Below, piece by piece: positions 19,426 through 28,578 of a stretch of 64,000 bases of DNA (within the stretch, counting starts at the first letter, position 1; each line of letters starts with the position of its first letter). Both the position numbers and the translations under genes were made by a program. Source of the stretch: Candidatus Peribacterales bacterium (GTDB lineage: Bacteria; Patescibacteriota; Gracilibacteria; Peribacterales; Peribacteraceae); assembly GCA_020058765.1 (NCBI GenBank), contig JAGVDM010000006.1, positions 245,488 to 309,487 of the forward strand, in the 5' to 3' direction. The notes below the pieces were generated by a model, which worked only from the letters and a program-made list of their open reading frames with translations, had not been told where the DNA came from and did not search any database.

Positions 19426-20099
19426 TATCTAATGAAGGATCGTAGCAGAATTTTCAGCGCAGTCCGAACACCATTTGCGAATGACTGTCCTTTTGCGAGG
19501 GTGTATTCCGAGTAAAGAACTTTAATTGGTACGTGTGCGGTGCGCCAGCGATGCTGTACAGATTCGCGCACAATTTCGGTGCAGAACTCAAATCCATTTG
19601 TCTGCAGATTGATCTCCTGCACGGCTCGTGGGCCAAAGACCTTGAAGCCACACTGGCTATCGGGAACCCATCGACCCGTGGCAATGAAGGTAATGCCATT
19701 GCCGATAGCATTGAAGAATTTTCGCACAAAGGGGATGCGGTTGCGCCGACCAAACCGATTGGCAAACACAATGTCTGCCGCATCGTCTTGCACTGGTGCA
19801 AGCATCGATGGGATATCGCGCGGGTCATGTTGTTCGTCGGCATCCAGTGTTACAACGACAGACGCGCCCTGCGATCGAGCTGCTGCAATACCTGTCATTG
19901 TGGCAGCGCCAGCACCGCAGTTCTCAATGTGGCGCACCACGCGCGCCCCAGCATTCGTGGCTGCTTCTGCTGTGTTATCGGTCGACCCGTCATCTACCAC
20001 CAAAACCGCATCCACATACGGTGCAACAGCGCGTACGACCGCACCAACCCGCGTACCCTCATTGAATGCCGGTATGACCGCAATTATGCGCAGCTGCAT
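19425..20099 (-). CDS. Glycosyltransferase family 2 (dolichol-phosphate mannosyltransferase-like)
   Basis: MQLRIIAVIPAFNEGTRVGAVVRAVAPYVDAVLVVDDGSTDNTAEAATNAGARVVRHIENCGAGAATMTGI ... LDADEQHDP. Confidence 0.93.
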   Translation of the reverse strand: MQLRIIAVIPAFNEGTRVGAVVRAVAPYVDAVLVVDDGSTDNTAEAATNAGARVVRHIENCGAGAATMTGIAAARSQGASVVVTLDADEQHDPRDIPSMLAPVQDDAADIVFANRFGRRNRIPFVRKFFNAIGNGITFIATGRWVPDSQCGFKVFGPRAVQEINLQTNGFEFCTEIVRESVQHRWRTAHVPIKVLYSEYTLAKGQSFANGVRTALKILLRSFIR

Positions 20100-20148
20100 C
20101 CTCAAAATCGTGAGCCCGCTCCTCGGCGAAGGCAAGTGAAAAGGCTCC

Positions 20149-22950
20149 TTACGGGATAAGTACGAATGCCAGACCCGCTTCTAGGTCGTTGACGATCACG
20201 CGCAATCCAAGTGACTGATTGTTCAGGAAGTCGACGAAATCCTGCACCTTCTGATGCAGTGGACCATCGGGATCCTGCTCAATAGTGGCGGCATTGGTAT
20301 CGAAGATAATACTATTGAAGCCCAATGCCCTCAGGCGCTGCAAAGTAAGTGCATCGTCCTGTTCCTGGTGCAAGCAACGGAACTCATCGAGCTGGTGATC
20401 AACGATGCCGATCACTTCATCGTTACGTGGGATGAAGTACGGAATGAACGTACCAATGCGGTACAAATACGGACGATCCGGGAGATCCCTTCGCTGTTGT
20501 GTGAGTACGTCGATCACATCATCGTAATACGGGATTGTCCGCTCACGCATAACCTCGGCTGATGCTTTGCCCATAGGGTATTCCAACAGATTTTTCTGCT
20601 GCTCAAATTGCCAAACGCGCATGCCATAGCAACTCACAAGACTGATGATGAGCAATGTGACCACAGCACTTCGATTCAACGAATCGGGTGCACGTACCAC
20701 CAGTGCCTCGAGCCCTACGCAAAGACCAAGGAACATTGCAATGCCATACCATGGCACACCGTTTGCAAGGAATACCCACTGCATAATCAGAATGGCAGTG
20801 CCAATCCACAACCACCGGAGCCACCTGCCACGGTCCGACCAGAAGAACGGAAGCAGGAGCAACAGCGGGAAGAGGAGAACGACTGGCGACGTGGTGACGT
20901 AATAGCCAACACTGTCCAAATTCATCACAGAGCGCCACGGCAGCGTAAGGTAATGCCCCCAACCTTCATGATTCCCCCAGTACCGACCAAGCTCCTCATC
21001 TCGCCCGGTTCCCTTGCACGCCTGATGATTGGGATCGATAGCCAACTCTGCAGGAAGCGCACGGGCGGTGGGGTACTCCGGATGTTCTTTTCCATCAAAG
21101 AAGAACAGGGGCTTCAGTACATTTGGCGCCTCGAGTACCAACTTCGGCACCACATTACCGGCAACCACATTGTTATGGAGCAACCAAGGAGCGACCCCAA
21201 GTAGGAATCCTCCAGCAAGTACGCAGAGCGAAATGAGTGCGGGGCCGGCGCGTCGACTTGCTCGGAAGAACGTATACCCAACCGCCACGAACACGACCGC
21301 GCCACAAATAGTGAGGAATACGTGGAGCGTGAGGAAGGGCCACCCCACGCGGGCAGCCAACTCTGGGATGCTGAGTGTGTTATACGTGAGCACCGCAAAT
21401 GCAGCAGCGATCACTGCAATGCTTGCCGACCAATGTGCCAGAACACCCGCAAGCAGAGCCGCAAGCGTGAACAATGTCATAACAGCAGTAGCCTTGGTGC
21501 CAAAGGCAAATGCGCAAAGCAATCCCGCAACAAACAACCACATCCGCGATCGAGGCACCGAGGTTTCATCGGTATCGGTAACTCCCGGGAACAGGTAAAT
21601 GAATACAGCAAAAATACTCAACGCCTGCAGAACAAAGACGGCATTATCTGTCTTCATGTCTGCAAAGGAAAAGTGTCCAACAAGCGGCAGGCTGTAATAC
21701 AGCAATCCGGAAATCACACCACTACCGCCCAAGTAACGCCGCGCGAATGCCATGACGGCCAGCGTGGCGAGTACGCCTGCCAACCAGTTGATTGTCATAG
21801 CGGCGGTACTGCCGAAGATGCTGTTGTACCCAAACAGCAAGTACCCCAGTGCAGAGAGATACTCCCACTGGAATGTACTCATGTCAGAAATAAACGACCC
21901 GTAGCTCACGAGCAATCGCGGGCGATTCAAGTAGCTCCCCAGATCATCCCAGCCAATGGGGAACGGCCGCATTACTGTGAGGAAATTGAAGGCGAACCAC
22001 GTTAAAAGCAGTAGCCCACAAAGAAGCGTGAAGCTGTACCACGAGCGCCGAAGAGGGAATGTGTCGTACAGGAATCGCGTAAGCCAATACCGTGCATCGC
22101 GGTAACTCACAGCAATGGTAAGTGCGAGCAGCAACCACCCTGCACTTGCGGTAAAGAATCCACCAAGAGCGAGTAGCCAAAGCAGTGTGATCTGCACACA
22201 TACGCCAACACCAAGGCTCATGACCATTTCTTGGAACCCATCGGAGAGCTGCAGACGGAACAACCGTAGCATCTTGCGACCCCCTGCCAGGAACACGAGT
22301 ACAAGAACAAGCTGGAAGAATAGCTGCGGCAGTACAACCGTGAAGAACGACTGCTGCACGCAACGCATTTTGATTTGATACTCACCCACATCCTGACGGA
22401 TGGTGCCGATCTGGCGCAGGCAACCGCGATTCAATAGATTTTCGAAGTTGCTTTGTAGGGTGTCGAGCCCCTCAATGTTGTCCGATGTATACACGGACGG
22501 ATGTGGTTCAATGAGGCGGCGAAGTGAAATATATCGATCACCCTGCGGGTACTCCACGCTCGTAAGCACAGTGAAAAGCAGCCAGAGCGATGCGACGAAT
22601 GCAGCAAGGATATGCCATGGCTTCAGTTCAAGATCGAGCCGTACATCTCCATACTTGTACCCTTGCCATCCCATGTAACCGAGCGCGATGCAGCAGAGCA
22701 CACCGACGTACCAAGCAAATGGCGCACTGCGCCCGATAGTGTTGAAAAGTGACGGCAGCAGAGCGGCAATTCCACGGGTGAGCACGGCATCTGCACCTGC
22801 AACCTGCAACACGAAATTCCACCCTGCCTCCGAGATGAGAACACGACCATGTACCGGAATGCCAAAGTACGAAATCGTTACAAACCCGCCCCACACCAGA
22901 AGCAGTGCGAAGAGGCTCATAGCCAGAACACGGATACGCATAGGATGCAT
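20149..22950 (-). CDS. Large multi-pass membrane protein, putative GT-C-type glycosyltransferase
   Basis: 933 aa, many hydrophobic helices, next to GT2/DUF2304; N-terminal half resembles lipid-linked sugar transferases. No specific family recognised. Confidence 0.6.
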   Translation of the reverse strand: MHPMRIRVLAMSLFALLLVWGGFVTISYFGIPVHGRVLISEAGWNFVLQVAGADAVLTRGIAALLPSLFNTIGRSAPFAWYVGVLCCIALGYMGWQGYKYGDVRLDLELKPWHILAAFVASLWLLFTVLTSVEYPQGDRYISLRRLIEPHPSVYTSDNIEGLDTLQSNFENLLNRGCLRQIGTIRQDVGEYQIKMRCVQQSFFTVVLPQLFFQLVLVLVFLAGGRKMLRLFRLQLSDGFQEMVMSLGVGVCVQITLLWLLALGGFFTASAGWLLLALTIAVSYRDARYWLTRFLYDTFPLRRSWYSFTLLCGLLLLTWFAFNFLTVMRPFPIGWDDLGSYLNRPRLLVSYGSFISDMSTFQWEYLSALGYLLFGYNSIFGSTAAMTINWLAGVLATLAVMAFARRYLGGSGVISGLLYYSLPLVGHFSFADMKTDNAVFVLQALSIFAVFIYLFPGVTDTDETSVPRSRMWLFVAGLLCAFAFGTKATAVMTLFTLAALLAGVLAHWSASIAVIAAAFAVLTYNTLSIPELAARVGWPFLTLHVFLTICGAVVFVAVGYTFFRASRRAGPALISLCVLAGGFLLGVAPWLLHNNVVAGNVVPKLVLEAPNVLKPLFFFDGKEHPEYPTARALPAELAIDPNHQACKGTGRDEELGRYWGNHEGWGHYLTLPWRSVMNLDSVGYYVTTSPVVLLFPLLLLLPFFWSDRGRWLRWLWIGTAILIMQWVFLANGVPWYGIAMFLGLCVGLEALVVRAPDSLNRSAVVTLLIISLVSCYGMRVWQFEQQKNLLEYPMGKASAEVMRERTIPYYDDVIDVLTQQRRDLPDRPYLYRIGTFIPYFIPRNDEVIGIVDHQLDEFRCLHQEQDDALTLQRLRALGFNSIIFDTNAATIEQDPDGPLHQKVQDFVDFLNNQSLGLRVIVNDLEAGLAFVLIP

Positions 22951-23037
22951 AACGTATGCAGAACGCTACCAGAGAGCACCGAGAGAAGCATCCAATTCGT
23001 GGTAGAAGCAGACGAGAGCACCTATGATGACGCTCCG

Positions 23038-24258
23038 ATGGCACTCGACCTCTCCGCAATCCGCCGGGAATTCGCCACACTGCACACGAACGTGAGCGGG
23101 GCTCCTGTGGTCTACTTGGATAGTGCTGCAACGGCACTCACGCCAGACAGTGTGTGGGAAGACATGCGAGCGTTTGAAAAGAATGCCCGTTCCAACGTGC
23201 ATCGCGGCATGCACGTGTTGGCAGAGCGCGCGACCGATGCCTACGAAGCCGCACGCGATACCGTTCGTACATTTGTGGGTGCCAAGCACTCCCAGGAAAT
23301 CATCTTTACCAAGAACACCACGGAAGCGATCAACCTTGTGGCTCACACATTCGGAGAAACTTTGGAGGCAGGAGATACCGTGCTTGTGAGTGAGCTGGAG
23401 CACCACAGCGCAATTGTGCCGTGGCAGCAGCTCGCGGAGCGCAAAGGAATTGTAGTGGAATGGATTGGAACAGACGACAACGGCAATGTACGTATGGATG
23501 AATACGAGCAGTTCCTCGAAACACGACGCGTGCGATTGGTAATGATCACCGCGCAGAGCAATGTGCTCGGCAGCCGACCACCACTCAAAAGCATGATCCA
23601 AAAAGCACATACGGCAGGTGCGGTGGTACTGGTGGATGCCGCACAATTCGCCGCACATCACCAGGTGGACGTACAAGCGATGGATTGCGACTTTCTCGTG
23701 TTCTCTGGCCACAAAGTATACGGACCCACCGGAGTGGGCGTGCTCTTTGGGAAGCGCAAACTTCTGGAAGACATGCCTCCGTTCCTCGGCGGTGGAAGCA
23801 TGATCCGCACAGTAACAAAAGAAGGCTTCACGCCTGCCGATATTCCACAGAAGTTTGAGGCTGGTACACCACCGATCACACAGGTAATCGGGCTCGCGTC
23901 GGCTATCAATTGGCAAGCACAATTTTCTTGGGAGGAGCGCGAGGCACATGAGCGGGAATTACTCGCACATGCACGCAAGGGGCTTGCGACGATAGAAGGA
24001 CTCACATTGCTCGGCACTGCAGATGCAAGTGGATGCGTGAGCTTTACCGTAGATGGGGTGCACCCACACGACCTCACAGATGTTATAGGCAAACAGGGTA
24101 TATGCCTGCGAGCAGGGCATCACTGCGCGCAGCCGCTCCATGCACGGCTTGGCGTGCCCGCCACTGCACGGCTATCGGTGGGTATCTACAATACAACCGA
24201 GGACATCGACCGCTGTAGAGAAAGGATCACCAACGCAGTGAACCTGTTGCGCAAGTAG
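23038..24258 (+). CDS. sufS: Cysteine desulfurase
   Basis: VYLDSAATALTPDSVW ... FTKNTTEAINLVAHTFG ... VSELEHHSAIVPWQQLA ... FSGHKVYGPTGVGVLFGK ... RAGHHCAQPLHARLG. Confidence 0.95.
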   Translation: MALDLSAIRREFATLHTNVSGAPVVYLDSAATALTPDSVWEDMRAFEKNARSNVHRGMHVLAERATDAYEAARDTVRTFVGAKHSQEIIFTKNTTEAINLVAHTFGETLEAGDTVLVSELEHHSAIVPWQQLAERKGIVVEWIGTDDNGNVRMDEYEQFLETRRVRLVMITAQSNVLGSRPPLKSMIQKAHTAGAVVLVDAAQFAAHHQVDVQAMDCDFLVFSGHKVYGPTGVGVLFGKRKLLEDMPPFLGGGSMIRTVTKEGFTPADIPQKFEAGTPPITQVIGLASAINWQAQFSWEEREAHERELLAHARKGLATIEGLTLLGTADASGCVSFTVDGVHPHDLTDVIGKQGICLRAGHHCAQPLHARLGVPATARLSVGIYNTTEDIDRCRERITNAVNLLRK

Positions 24259-24280
24259 TTTCACTACTTGCAACTCGCGG

Positions 24281-24382
24281 TAGGAACCGCGCGCCACGGG
24301 GGGTGTTGCGGCACGTGGAGAGGCTTTGGCGCGCGGTGAGTTTTCTTTGGTACTTTCTTTGTCTGGCTGACAAAGAAAGTAC
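24281..24382. repeat. Two-hairpin intergenic repeat element, copy 1
   Basis: ACCGCGCGCCA(24286-24296)/TGGCGCGCGGT(24327-24337) and GTACTTTCTTTGTC-TGGCT-GACAAAGAAAGTAC; homologous to 27477-27581. Confidence 0.8.
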
Positions 24383-24398
24383 GTACAATACTGCCATC

Positions 24399-24812
24399 GT
24401 GGATCTCTATGCAGAAAACATCCTCGCGCATTCCAAAAATCCCCATCATCGTGGAGCACTTGTAGATGCAACCGTGACACATGAAGAAATCAATCATGCC
24501 TGTGGAGATACTGTCACCCTCTCGCTCACCATTGCAGACGGGAACATCACAGCAATCGGCTGGGAGGGAAATGGCTGTGCTATAAGCCAAGCGGGAATGT
24601 CGATCTTAAGCGAAGAGCTTGTAGGAATGCCTGTCGACAAAGCATTGAGCTTACGAAAAGAAGATATCTTCGCATTGCTTGGCGTACCCGTTGGTACACG
24701 ACGTACCAAGTGTGCGCTGCTCTGTTTGCACACACTCAAGAACACCCTGCGAAGTGCCGCAGGAAAACCCGCACAAAGCTGGCTCGACACCGTGGAAATC
24801 GAAGGCGAATAG
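24399..24812 (+). CDS. sufU: Fe-S cluster assembly scaffold SufU/NifU-like
   Basis: LYAENILAHSKNPHHRGAL ... NHACGDTVTLSLTI ... GWEGNGCAISQAGMSILSEELVG ... RTKCALLCLHTLKNTL (three Cys); GTG start. Confidence 0.9.
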   Translation: MDLYAENILAHSKNPHHRGALVDATVTHEEINHACGDTVTLSLTIADGNITAIGWEGNGCAISQAGMSILSEELVGMPVDKALSLRKEDIFALLGVPVGTRRTKCALLCLHTLKNTLRSAAGKPAQSWLDTVEIEGE

Positions 24813-24882
24813 GTTGTGGGTATTCCGCCCGTTTCTGTACACTCCGCCGAGAGGAAACCGCGGATGTCCCCCGCGACATTTT

Positions 24883-24899
24883 GCCGCCGTAGCTCAGGG
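24883..24899 (+). repeat. 17-nt duplicate of the tRNA-Thr 5' end (GCCGCCGTAGCTCAGGG)
   Basis: Identical to 24980-24996, 97 nt upstream of the intact tRNA; no 3' half. Confidence 0.8.
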
Positions 24900-24979
24900 C
24901 CTAGCCGAGCTTCGCGAGGCGTAATAGTAAGAAATTATTGCTCGATCCTTCTAGGACTACAGAATCATTGTTCGACCAA

Positions 24980-25054
<75 letters not shown>

Positions 25055-25062
25055 CGCATCAT

Positions 25063-25548
25063 ATGCAGCAACGACTTCATAGCGGCTCTGCACACATAGA
25101 ACCGGAGGCAATCCGGGCAGCAGTGGATGCCTTGCAGCAGGAGAAGCCGCGATACGGAGAACGCCGCGGCGACCTACGATTGGACTGTTTGGGATTTGCA
25201 AAATCTGTGTATGCCGCACTGGGTGAACAGCGTTCGTCCCCCAGCTTTTCCAGTAGCCCAGAATTCCTGCGGAAAATTGATCTTCGCCCGTTCGAAGAAT
25301 GTGCTGTAGGAGACATTGTATTCTTCCGTCATAAGCGGCTCCCGCGAGATGCCAAACGACGAGCGCGAGTGTTCACTCATGTGGGTGTGAAATACGGCGA
25401 AGCAGAAGTGGCACATATGACAAAGAAGGGCGGGCTCTCTGTAGAGCCACTAGAAGACATTCTGCAAGAGCGAGTGGTAGTGAGTCGTAAGAATATCGAC
25501 GATATTGTGTGGAACGACGAAAAGGCTGCATTCGTATTGCAGGAGTAG
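25063..25548 (+). CDS. NlpC/P60-like cysteine peptidase family protein
   Basis: LRLDCLGFAKSVYAALGE ... CAVGDIVFFRHK ... FTHVGVKYGEAEVAHMT (Cys...His layout). Confidence 0.65.
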   Translation: MQQRLHSGSAHIEPEAIRAAVDALQQEKPRYGERRGDLRLDCLGFAKSVYAALGEQRSSPSFSSSPEFLRKIDLRPFEECAVGDIVFFRHKRLPRDAKRRARVFTHVGVKYGEAEVAHMTKKGGLSVEPLEDILQERVVVSRKNIDDIVWNDEKAAFVLQE

Positions 25549-25553
25549 AGGTA

Positions 25554-26513
25554 CTACCTCCCCTTTCGCATATCCATCTTCTGCGAACTGCGAACATTGC
25601 CGGAAGCATCCACATGTTCCAGCGACCATTGCACATTAATGTGTACTGACATTCGGGAATCCGACGTGATGTGCGCACGGAACGTTTCGTCCTTTGCGAG
25701 GACTATTGGTTGTTCCGCAGGCAGGTAAATCTGCTGCCAGTGCGTAGCAGGAGCAGACGGCGCGGTGGAAAGCGTAACTCCAGGACAGAGATCAGATGTC
25801 CACCACAGGCAGACTCCGTAGAGGGTGATCGGCACATCTGTTTTCCACTCTACAGTGCCGCTACGAACACTCTTGTTCTCTGCAAGAGTCAGATCAACAT
25901 GATCCCATGTCTGTGCTGCGAGGAGTTCGTTCTCTTTGAACGTCTTCACGTACATATTGTTTATGGAAACCGTACGTGCAGGTGACCAATCCATATCGAA
26001 GCCGACGCTATCCCAGCTCGTCACCTCCTTCCACAAACGATCACCGGTGACTGGTGCAGCGAGCTGTGCGATGGACTGCGGAACCATAACGCCTCCGCGC
26101 TTGAGGAAACGTTTTGCATCGCGGAGGATTTCGATGATGTTTTCTTCGTACGCAAAATTGCCGAGTGTTTCGGATACAAGCACATCTGCATTGAACCGCT
26201 CTTTCACATCTTCGGATCGTGAATGGATGAATTCGCAATTGGTAATGCCACTACGTTTGGCAATTTCTCTACTTAACGCAAAGAACTCCGGCTCACATTC
26301 GAGCAGTATCACGCGCCCTGCACCAAGCTTGGCAGCGAGGAACCCAAGGAATCCTGTACCCGCGCCGACGTCTACAACAGTGCACCCAGGTGTAACCACT
26401 TTCTTGAGTGCTGCGGCAAACGCCTCGTTGCGCGGGCGATCGGCAAGGATGAGCCGCTGGTAGTCGATCATGGACATGCGCGGGGAGTGTACTCCGGAAG
26501 CAATTTTCGGCAC
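25554..26513 (-). CDS. SAM-dependent methyltransferase, protein arginine methyltransferase-like
   Basis: TVVDVGAGTGFLGFLAAKLGAGRVILLECEP ... FNADVLVSETLGNFAYEENIIEIL (double-E-loop-like) ... KRFLKRGGVMVPQSI. Confidence 0.7.
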   Translation of the reverse strand: MPKIASGVHSPRMSMIDYQRLILADRPRNEAFAAALKKVVTPGCTVVDVGAGTGFLGFLAAKLGAGRVILLECEPEFFALSREIAKRSGITNCEFIHSRSEDVKERFNADVLVSETLGNFAYEENIIEILRDAKRFLKRGGVMVPQSIAQLAAPVTGDRLWKEVTSWDSVGFDMDWSPARTVSINNMYVKTFKENELLAAQTWDHVDLTLAENKSVRSGTVEWKTDVPITLYGVCLWWTSDLCPGVTLSTAPSAPATHWQQIYLPAEQPIVLAKDETFRAHITSDSRMSVHINVQWSLEHVDASGNVRSSQKMDMRKGR

Positions 26514-26524
26514 ACTGAACGCTC

Positions 26525-27469
26525 ATGGAAATCTTCCCCGAAATTGAACCGTACGACACTGGCACACTCCAAGTGGATGATCTGCACACGCTCTACTACG
26601 AGCAGTGTGGTAATCCAGCGGGCGTGCCCGCCGTATTCGTGCACGGTGGCCCAGGAGGGGGCTGTGGTTCGCGCGACCGGCGGTTCTTCGATCCCGCGTT
26701 CTACCGCATCATCCTCTTTGATCAGCGCGGAGCAGGGCGGAGCACACCGCTTGGGGAGATTACAAACAATACGACGCAGCACCTCGCGGAAGATATGGAG
26801 AAATTGCGCGAACATCTGGATGTAGACCACTGGCACGTGTTCGGCGGCTCATGGGGAAGCACCCTATCGCTCTACTACGCGGAGGCATTCCCCGAACGCG
26901 TAATGAGCCTCACACTGCGCGGAATCTTTTTGATGACGCAACGCGAGTTGGACTGGTGGTTTGCGCATGTGCAGCAGTTCTTCCCAGAGCATTGGGAAGC
27001 CTGGCGTGACCACCTAGATGAGCACGAGCGTCATGAATTGCCCGAGGCATATCATCGAAAGCTCACGAGTAACGATCCAACAGTGCGACAAGCTGCTGCC
27101 GAAGCTTGGGCTCGCTACGAAGCTTCTTGCTGCACGCTGCGGCCCAACCCGGAATTCTTGAAAGGCTTTATGAAACCAGAGCGCGCACTGGGGCTGGCAC
27201 GAATTGAATCGCACTACTTCCGCAATAACCGGTTTGAGCCAGATGATCTGCTCCTGCGAAATGTCGACAAGATCCGCCACATTCCCGGAGTGATTGTGCA
27301 GGGTCGCTACGATGTGATCTGCCCGCCTCTCGCGGCATTCACCCTCGCCAAGCAGTGGCCAGAAGCCACGCTGGTGATTGTGGAAGATGCTGGGCATTCC
27401 TCCTGGGAACCAGGGATTTCTTCGGCGCTCGTGGAGGCGACGGAGAAGTGGAAATCTCTCCGGTCATAA
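26525..27469 (+). CDS. pip: Proline iminopeptidase
   Basis: YYEQCGNPAGVPAVFVHGGPGGGCGSRDRRFFDPAFYRIILFDQRGAGRSTP ... FGGSWGSTLSL. Confidence 0.95.
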   Translation: MEIFPEIEPYDTGTLQVDDLHTLYYEQCGNPAGVPAVFVHGGPGGGCGSRDRRFFDPAFYRIILFDQRGAGRSTPLGEITNNTTQHLAEDMEKLREHLDVDHWHVFGGSWGSTLSLYYAEAFPERVMSLTLRGIFLMTQRELDWWFAHVQQFFPEHWEAWRDHLDEHERHELPEAYHRKLTSNDPTVRQAAAEAWARYEASCCTLRPNPEFLKGFMKPERALGLARIESHYFRNNRFEPDDLLLRNVDKIRHIPGVIVQGRYDVICPPLAAFTLAKQWPEATLVIVEDAGHSSWEPGISSALVEATEKWKSLRS

Positions 27470-27476
27470 ACAGGCA

Positions 27477-27581
27477 GGTTCCGCGCGCCACGGGGGGGGT
27501 GAAGAGGCAAGCGGAGCGGGAGTTGGCGCGCGGTGCGTTTTCTTTGCTTCTTTTCTTTGTCGGGGAGACAAAGAAAGAAGG
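27477..27581. repeat. Two-hairpin intergenic repeat element, copy 2
   Basis: CCGCGCGCCA(27481-27490)/TGGCGCGCGG(27524-27533) and CTTCTTTTCTTTGTC-GGGGA-GACAAAGAAAGAAG. Confidence 0.8.
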
Positions 27582-27695
27582 TGAGGAAATGCCCGGCATT
27601 CTTCTTGACCCCCCTGTAAAGCGCCCCGTACACTCGCGCCCGCAATCGATTCCCTGGTACGCATCAGTCGTATCGGGTTTACCCACGAATCGCCT

Positions 27696-28259
27696 ATGGC
27701 AACTCTTACGCCATCATCGGAAGACACACGCATCTACGAACTGTGCGTGCTCCTGCCATACCCTATGCAGCCCAAAGAGCTGTCTGAGGTGCAAAATGAA
27801 GTGGAGAAATTGTTCGAGGAAGCAGGTGGCAAACAGGTAGCCAAAGACGTTTGGGGTCGCCGCGGTTTGGCCTACAAGATTGAAGGAAGCACCGAAGGGA
27901 TCTTCGTTGTGTACTACTACGATCTTCTCCCAGAGAAAATGGAGGAGATTGAGCATGCACTGCGCATTATGCCAAAGGTGCTGCGCCACATGGTGGTAAA
28001 GCCACCAAAGGACTACCAGGTGGTGGAATTCTCCAAGAAGTACGAAGAGTGGAAGCAGTCTGAACAGTCGGCTGTAGAAACACGCAAAAAGGATCAGGAG
28101 GAGGAACTGCGCAAGAAGATGATCGCCAAGCAGCAGCGCCAGACGAAGCGCGCAGAACCTGCTCCAAAGAAGGTAGTAAAGGAAGTAACAGAGAAGGATG
28201 AAGGCAAGATCACCGCAGAAATTGATAAACTTATTTCTGCTGACGAATTAGAGCTCTAA
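27696..28259 (+). CDS. rpsF: 30S ribosomal protein S6 with extended charged C-terminus
   Basis: RIYELCVLLPYPMQPKELSEVQNEVEKLFEEAGGKQVAKDVWGRRGLAYKIEGSTEGIFVVYYYDLLPEKMEEIEHALRIMPKVLRHMVVK. Confidence 0.93.
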   Translation: MATLTPSSEDTRIYELCVLLPYPMQPKELSEVQNEVEKLFEEAGGKQVAKDVWGRRGLAYKIEGSTEGIFVVYYYDLLPEKMEEIEHALRIMPKVLRHMVVKPPKDYQVVEFSKKYEEWKQSEQSAVETRKKDQEEELRKKMIAKQQRQTKRAEPAPKKVVKEVTEKDEGKITAEIDKLISADELEL

Positions 28260-28269
28260 CCTCTCTCCT

Positions 28270-28512
28270 ATGTTCAATAAGAACCAGCAACAGCAGCGGC
28301 GCGCCGACCCTCGGCTCAAGAAGTGCCCTTTCTGCGATAGAGAGGTGGAGTACGTGGATTACAAAGATTACCCCACGCTCAAGCCATACACCGATTACTT
28401 CGGCAACATCCGCCAGCGCTACTACACGGGCGTCTGCCTGCGTCACCAGAAGATGCTGAAGCCTGCGATTGAACGCGCACGCTTTATGGGCATGCTTGCG
28501 TACCGCAAGTAA
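28270..28512 (+). CDS. rpsR: 30S ribosomal protein S18
   Basis: CPFCDREVEYVDYKDYPTLKPYTDYFGNIRQRYYTGVCLRHQKMLKPAIERARFMGMLAY. Confidence 0.95.
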   Translation: MFNKNQQQQRRADPRLKKCPFCDREVEYVDYKDYPTLKPYTDYFGNIRQRYYTGVCLRHQKMLKPAIERARFMGMLAYRK

Positions 28513-28578
28513 TTCACGTCTCGCAAATACTATGAGAGCCTGATTGCAGCTTTCCTTTGGATTGCGCACAATTAGCCT

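Noticed and set aside
18502-19515. 337-aa plus-strand ORF (also 21322-22005, 30157-30885, 28231-29004 and similar)
   Set aside because: Antisense to clear glycosyltransferase, membrane protein, PBP or rpsR/yebC genes; composition is typical of shadow ORFs in GC-rich coding DNA.
8781-23000. Treating the whole glycosyltransferase region as a recent genomic island
   Set aside because: No integrase, transposase, att-like repeats or tRNA boundary were seen, and no composition statistics could be computed here.
24281-24382. Reading the two-hairpin repeat as a coding sequence (minus-strand 102/108-aa ORFs with KESTKE-like text)
   Set aside because: The same peptide-like text at both loci comes from the repeated hairpins, not from a conserved gene.
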